A stretch of DNA of 64,000 nt, taken from the NCBI GenBank assembly GCA_029224185.1, contig CM055199.1, positions 15,762,267 to 15,826,266 of the forward strand. The letters are read 5' to 3'. The stretch is from Karalla daura (taxonomy: Eukaryota; Chordata; Actinopteri; Chaetodontiformes; Leiognathidae). A program made the translations under genes and the position numbers. The first letter of the stretch is position 1. Each line of letters starts with the position of its first letter. The notes under the pieces were generated by a model. That model was not told the origin of the DNA, searched no databases, and saw only the letters and a list, made by a program, of their open reading frames with translations. This document shows, in pieces, positions 57,701-64,000 of this stretch.

Positions 57701-60379
57701 TCATTGCACGATGGTTGTCAAGATAAGAAATTAGACGCTAGAGACACTTTTTAAACAGGTTGGGACAACAGACAAAACAACACCTGTTTTTTATTCAACA
57801 GGTAAACTAGTATGAACAAAGATTTTGTCAGCGTCATGGATATTTCTTAATGAGCTCAATAAGTTCTGATTCCTCACAAATGATACAAATAATTGCATTC
57901 TCCAAGTCTGACCCAATCTAGGAATCATGGTTACAGAAAAATACTGTAAAGCACGGTCAGACTTTGTGTGTTTGAGTCATTTTATGTTACTGTTCCAGCA
58001 TCCCATCTGTTCAGATTTCTTTTTCACTACGTTTCCTGTTTATGTTCTCTCCTGCGTCCTAAAACGAAGTTATGTGTTATCGAATTTATTGGACAGTGTT
58101 ATTATGAGAAATGAACAGAAGAGCTCTCAATGGCAGCCAAACCAAGTACAACCAAATGATGCGTGTTTAAATGGAAATATATTATGCACGTGCTAACGAT
58201 GTTGGATGCTCATTTGGGCATGCGTGCATTATAAGTTTGGATCGATTTCTGGCTGTCAGAAATATCCTTTTTTTTTCAATCTCTTTTGTCCTCTCCCCTT
58301 TCCCTTCCTTTCTTTTCTAGGAGAGGAGCTGAGAGATGGGACCGCAAGTCCCCTCAGAGGCTTGGTCCTCCATCACTATCCTTAATGGATGTCAGATGTG
58401 TGTGAGAGGAGGCCGTAGCGTGAGTGTGTTTCATGTTAGTTCTCAGCGTGATGAGCAGGGAAGCAGCTGGAGATGAACAGAAACCGCCCCGGCCTCCCTT
58501 ACAATACCTCCATTTTTTATTCTGTCCTTCCAAGTAATACTCTCCTGCTTTTCCCAGTGTAATATATTGGTATTAATAAAGGCAAACAAAGGCAAACATT
58601 CTGTAATGGGAGAGGAAGATATTTCGGTTTCCTGGAGAACCAGACAGCAGCCTCTTTACTTCGTCTCACTATAAATCTTGTGGCAGTTTCAATGGTTGGA
58701 TGGCTGTGCCCTGTGTTAACGTTTCCCTGAGTTGATTACAAAGAAGTTCAAGGCAAACTGCTCTGTTATTGCTTACAGCCATGGTACCTAATGGTATGCT
58801 ACAGTGGAGCACTTCAATCGCGTGCACTGTCATACAATATCAATTTGGACCTCTAGAGGAATTTGTTATTCGCCAAAGCTGTAGCGAGATGGTGCTTTGC
58901 TGTAAGTGGCATCTGAATGAGGGCCTATCCCCTCCTCGCAATGCAACTTGCATCCAAGTTGCTTAATAGGAATCTGAGTTTCCCACAAACGTCTGTGTTG
59001 GAACAGCATCCTCTTACCACAAGCATTAAACACTGCAGCTCACATTTCTTCTGCCCTCTCAGTAACATTTTATTTGCATCACTCAAGGGTTTTCTTTCTG
59101 CGATATTGCTCCATGGGGAGATCCGGGGATGAAGACAGCATTTGATTGCTGAGCCTAATGAGTGAATAATACAGCATGATGCTGCACATTATGATGTTGA
59201 TGGCTTTTTATAAGGTGACGGAAAATAAATAACTCCAGGTGTTTCATGGAGGGGAACCAATCTAATGCATGAGTCAAAATGAGTATTTCCCACTCGGCGA
59301 AAAAATACAAGATTGCTTGTAATGAGTAAGACTCGGGGGGCTGATGTGTGGGCCAGGCCACTAAGTGGAGCAAGGGGAGTTGAAAAGAGAGAGATTATGA
59401 CTATGTAAGCACAAAACAGGCGATATCCAAAAACAGCACTTGTGTGCATCCACATTGGTGTTTTAAGGGTTTTGGAGTAATCTCTGACGACGATAAGATT
59501 CCAAAACAATATGAAAACGGTAAAAGGGCCTCATCTGTGTCGTCATTCTTTTGGCAAACCGCGAAGCTGAGCATTGCAGCCAACATCTGGTATGGAAAGG
59601 GACAGGCCGCAGCAGCCAGTGAGACGCATCTTATCTTAAACTACTGCTTTACTCGCCACTGCAATCCAGGATCACCTGTATTTTTGTTTTTTATTACAGC
59701 CAAGGCAGCGATTTAGTTGCTTCCATTTACATATTTTTCTGTGATTTAATGGCAACCCAAAACACAGATGGACAGTGTTTCCTGTGCTGCTTTAGTAAGG
59801 CACACACATCAAATCACAACATTATGATTATGGGCCCATCAGTATATCTATCACAAGAGGTTGTGTTTTATGTTGCACAAACACCAGCTGCCAAGAGAAA
59901 AAATAACATTCATCTATCCATTATTTAACCTGCTTCATATGTGCAATAGATGTATTTCCATATGTCATCACTGCAGATTTTTCATACTATTCTCACAGCC
60001 AATGCAATAACAATGCAACCAAGTATATGTTCAATAATCTTACTCACATTGGGTAGTATCAAAATGTACTTTGTTATTCAAACACTGTTAAATTGTTAGA
60101 TATCTGTATTTTGTGATGTTTCGTATTTATATTAGTCATTCGTATTCAAATTGTATGAGGACCTTGAAGCATCCTTTTGCAGTTTTGTTGTTCTTGCAGC
60201 ATGTCGCAGCATACATTAAACAAGTTGAACGTAAAATGTCTATTCTATTCTTTCCATTTATACCTAACCAGTGTTTCACTTTTCTTCTAAAGCTCATTCA
60301 CACACACACACGCACACACACACACAGGGCAGAGACTGGAAATACATAATGGACATGTCGCCAGTAAATTATTGGGCAC

Positions 60380-60505
60380 ACACACCATTCACTGTCACAC
60401 TTATACCTAAGGGTAATTTAAAGTCTCTAATTGAACAGAACAGGCACATTTTTCTTTCAATGTCCACAAATTTCAGCGAAAGGAATCTACACACAGAAGC
60501 ATGTA
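60380..60505 (-). mobile_element. Diverged SINE-like copy, minus strand
   Basis: 'cacacttatacctaaggg' and 'ttaaagtctctaattgaac' are the reverse complement of the conserved middle segment seen in the other copies. Confidence 0.55.
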
Positions 60506-63500
60506 GACAAACTTGAACAGACAAATCAGGGGGTACATCTGTGACGTGGGAGCAACTGAGGATGAATCCGGTTGCCTGATAGTTAGGGAATTTGAGCGGG
60601 CAGCCAGTTGGGAGGCTTCCCTTTGCTCTGCCGGACGCGGGCGGAGGGCCTCATTATATCTCTATCCATGTCGGGTGCTTAAGCCCGTCTCCTCAGCGCC
60701 CGTTCTGTTTGTTTAGAGAGCCGCAGCCTTTTTAAGCTACGTTTGGCCTAATGAGCCCATTATCTGTCAATGATCCACAAAGAGGCCCTCCTCTTGCTCC
60801 CTCTCTCTCTCTTTCTCTCTCTAACTCCCCATGTAGTAGCTCACCCCTCGCCTCTCTGACCCCCATCCCCTCCTCTCACCCTATTTTTCTGCCACTTTCC
60901 CCCGCAGTCTGCCCTCCTCTTCTCCATCCACCTTGTTTAGCTCATTTTCTCCTCCCTGCTGCACCGCTCTTTTCCCAAACCTGTCACACACTGTGCTCAT
61001 TCCTCTCCCTCGGGACAACAGTGGAACCTCCACCCTTTAGGAAAAAGAAAAAGAAATCACCCGCGTACATCTCCTTTGAGGCTGTGCGTTTTATGTCGTT
61101 GTTGGGAACCACTTTGGTCTGGTTTTAACTGCCTCACACCTGCAGACCGCATTTGCCTCTCTTCATCACAGCTGACAGTGCGCGCCGACAGTCGCAACAG
61201 AGGGCAGTTATCTCCGGGAGAGCGCAGGGGAAGATTTGCGAGGGCCCCATTAGGAGCGTGATACCAACAGGATGCTGACCTTCACTTTGGGAATAAAAAC
61301 TATGCGTCTGGCTGCGTTTTTATGCGGCCTTACAGGTTTCCATCCGGGCGGGCTCATATGTCGGCGAGACTTATTGCAGGTGTTACAGGTGTGCATTTGG
61401 GAGTAGACTTTTAGACATCCGTTTTACCCAATATGTGGGAGCAACCCACCCCCCTCCCCATCTTCACTTCTCATTTCGAGGAGCAGCCACAGGAAACCAT
61501 GCAGATCAGCTCTCTGTTCGGGGCCTGGTTGCCCCGTTAACACTGAAGACTTAATTATGGTGATCTGGTAATAGCGGAGAAAATGGAAGGAATGCTGTCC
61601 TCATGGCCATACTCACAGCAGGATTAACTGCACGAGCTGCACTCTCCAACCTCCACAAGCTCGACGGCCCCTCTCGCAGCTGCTTTTGTCTTGCCCTCTA
61701 AAGAAGGAGGGTGTGAGGAGGAGGAGGGAGAGGAAGAAAAGAGAAGAAAAAGACAAAGAAAATTAATCTGCTGGGTGCAGGATCTTAATTCGATTTAATG
61801 AAGGGAGCTTTAAGTCTGAGAGGCTTTGTGCTCGCACACCTCCGCAGGCACGTACACATGCACACACACTCAGCGCACACTCATGTAGGTCCTATTGATC
61901 TGTTGGAACAAACCCTATTACAGGCAATTATGTTATTCACTAGCCATGGCAAATCCATTTCTTTGCTTTCATTACTTGCTAATACATGGAAAGGAAATCT
62001 CGAACGTGATGCTTCCTGTTCGCACCGAGTGTGAGATCGGAAATCTTTGTTTCCGTCTCGCATTAGTGCTTTTGAACCTGATTCTTAGGAAGAAAAAAAG
62101 GAGACTTCAAAGAGGAAAAATGGCACAAGATTTTTTTTGTCTTGTTTTTCTTACCCATAATTGACCCTGGGAGGAGCTAACTACAAATACAAACCAAAGT
62201 GTGACTTTAATCCGCTAACTTCTACTCGCTTTCGTGGCTGTGTTTGACATGAACGTGCAGAGCTCAGACTCACGCCACAGAGAAAAAAACAAGCACAAAG
62301 ACGTGCTACCTTTGCACCCGCTTATTGCCCCTTTTTCCCCTCCCTTCAAAAAAAAAAAGAACAAGCAAAACCAGTCTCTCCATCTCTCCACCAGTGCAGG
62401 AGAAGCCCATTACTATGTTCATCTTCTCAACGTTTGACAGGTGGAAGTAGAACTTTGGGGTTTATGTTTTAATTATAAAGAATTCCAGATGTGGAGGAGG
62501 GCTCATAAATTAGAAGCAGAGCTACTCAAATGTCTTTTTTCAAAGGGACCAAGCGGGTCAGCATCTGCTTCTCATTGTAGCCAATGTTATTAAGGGCCCT
62601 GACTACAGAAAGGCCCGAGTCCCCCGTCTGGCCCCACAATAATTGACACTATTAAATGTGCCTAAACAGATTTAGAGCGTCCAGAAAAGTTACATTTGTC
62701 TTGCAGAATGACTCTAATCATCTATTTTAGATTGAAGGGACCTCGAGAGGAGGAACCAACCACCTAATCTGGTACATGACAGAGAGGGAGCCAGAGAAGA
62801 GAGCAGGCAAAGCAGAAAGTGGGGAAAGCTGAAAAAAATGCACAAATACAAACAAATTAGGCCAGAATGGCTCTGCATAGGAATGTCAGGGAGGGTGGGA
62901 GAGAACCGTGGAGAGGAGGAGAGAGGTCTGAACTGTATTACCACACTCCAGACTGTGCTGCTCAGGCTGAAGCGGGTTGAGCTGAATGCACACGGATGGC
63001 TTTACAAAAGCACCAGTCATGAAAGACCATCTGCTCCACTCCTCTGGTGATCTTTTAAACCCACATTAATGCAGTTTTTTCTCCTCTTGGAATGATGTGA
63101 TGCACTGAGCGATTCTCTCTGTTCTCCGGGGCTCGTTTCTGTCTGTTGGCCAGTGTTAAAGACTGGAGGTAGTTAACAAGGTATGAGTGTGATTTCAAAC
63201 AGGCAAGTTTGATGCCCTTCTCCAGCAAAGACAGAGGGAGGTCCTACACACACTGATTGCGTGTATGAAGTGCACGGTTATGGTCGTATAGGAGCTTAAT
63301 GTTGTCTGGTGTGTTTCTTGACAGTTGCAGGGCCCCTAAAAAGGATAACAGAGTGACAACTCCTTCATCCAAAAAGTGGAGCCAGATCAGCAGAAGTAAA
63401 GTGGGGCAGGAACTCTCAGGGGTGTGATTGAAAGGGTGAGAAGTTAATTTGGCAGCTTTTCCTCCTCGCTTTGCTAATGTTTCCTCTCAGGGCTAAACAC

Positions 63501-63756
63501 CCTCCGCACCCCCTCCGCCACCTCACCTCTCCAAACTCTCTAACCCCCAGACACCCCACTACCCCACCACCCACTCACCCAACTTCCACTTCCAGACCCT
63601 CAGAAGCATAGATATACACACACACACACAAATTCAGCTGCCACCCTACCTATGCCATGGTTCGCCCCTTCAAACATCCACACGCTTTGTTTCCATTTCT
63701 CACTACCCCTCCTCTTCTTGGTTTTACCTCTATCCTCTCACCATAAGCCCCCCCCA

Positions 63757-63794
<38 letters not shown>
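63757..63794. repeat. (AC)n microsatellite, 38 bp
   Basis: A short perfect AC run after a C-rich stretch in the right-hand intergenic region. Confidence 0.95.
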
Positions 63795-63796
<2 letters not shown>

Positions 63797-64000
63797 CTCG
63801 TGAAAAAGCACCCTCCATCCCAGCAGTGCACGGTGACCCGAGACGAAACCTTTTCTCCCCAGGAAACATCCTGCTCTGAAACACTTTGGCTCAAGTGTGT
63901 TTTCTCCTGGGACGTGGAGAGAGGGACGGGTGGAGGGAGGGGTGGCGATGGGGGGGGTGGGATGTCTGAGGTGATGGCGGTGTGGTACTTGAGCTAAATG

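Larger units (their letters stand above)
50981..64000. other. Intergenic region upstream of ddhd1, no gene seen
   Basis: Both strands lack recognisable exons. Contents are a TTAGGG-like degenerate stretch (51.58-51.74 kb), a dispersed 'tttattgatcc' repeat fragment, a 36-base C run with CCA repeats (54.7 kb), CT and CA microsatellites and a minus-strand SINE-like copy (60.4 kb). Repeat-poor AT-rich blocks at 53.34-53.48, 53.69-53.94, 58.56-58.67, 61.90-62.02 and 62.44-62.70 kb have the look of conserved non-coding elements. In vertebrates the next gene on this side is normally bmp4, which is not in the window. Confidence 0.55.

Noticed and set aside
51000..64000. Coding exons of bmp4 or another gene
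   Set aside because: No frame shows TGF-beta family or other recognisable protein sequence; bmp4 is expected further right, if at all.

Overview
The window is nuclear DNA from a vertebrate, most likely a ray-finned (teleost) fish. It holds split genes with GT-AG introns, very long CA/GT, GA/CT and homopolymer microsatellites, several copies of a SINE-like repeat typical of fish genomes, and only two recognisable protein genes in 64 kb. Both genes lie on the minus strand, so they read right to left. There is no bacterial or organellar gene organisation.

Layout from left to right. Positions 1-24,6xx hold the 5' half of fermt2 (kindlin-2), an integrin activator of focal adhesions. Exon 3 (6927-7160), the start-codon exon 2 (22177-22334) and a probable non-coding first exon (about 24327-24600) are visible; the remaining exons lie beyond the left edge. 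Positions 24.6-31.8 kb are the intergenic stretch between fermt2 and ddhd1. They hold tandem-duplicated AT-rich sequence, a retroelement fragment and a perfect 41-bp inverted repeat.

Positions 31,879-50,483 hold a complete ddhd1 gene (phosphatidic-acid-preferring phospholipase A1). I resolved it into 13 coding exons whose phases all match; together they encode 834 residues. The WWE-like N-terminal motif, the SHSLG lipase motif and all four residues of the DDHD signature are present. A CpG-rich promoter with two short upstream ORFs lies around 50.5-51 kb. Positions 51-64 kb are non-coding. In other vertebrates fermt2 and ddhd1 are adjacent and the next gene on the ddhd1 promoter side is bmp4, so this stretch may be part of the bmp4 regulatory landscape. 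That is inference; bmp4 itself is not in the window.

The two genes are not known to share a pathway; their adjacency is conserved synteny. The most unusual features concern splicing. Several 3' splice sites are built on microsatellites: a 37-base C run before ddhd1 exon 3, a (TG)10 tract before the last ddhd1 exon, long CT tracts on both sides of ddhd1 exon 9, and a 119-bp GT repeat 50 nt upstream of the fermt2 start-codon exon. The last ddhd1 intron also has two in-frame donors, and a segment I recall from the mammalian protein is absent there. I found no new multi-gene system, CRISPR array or cellular tRNA/rRNA gene.
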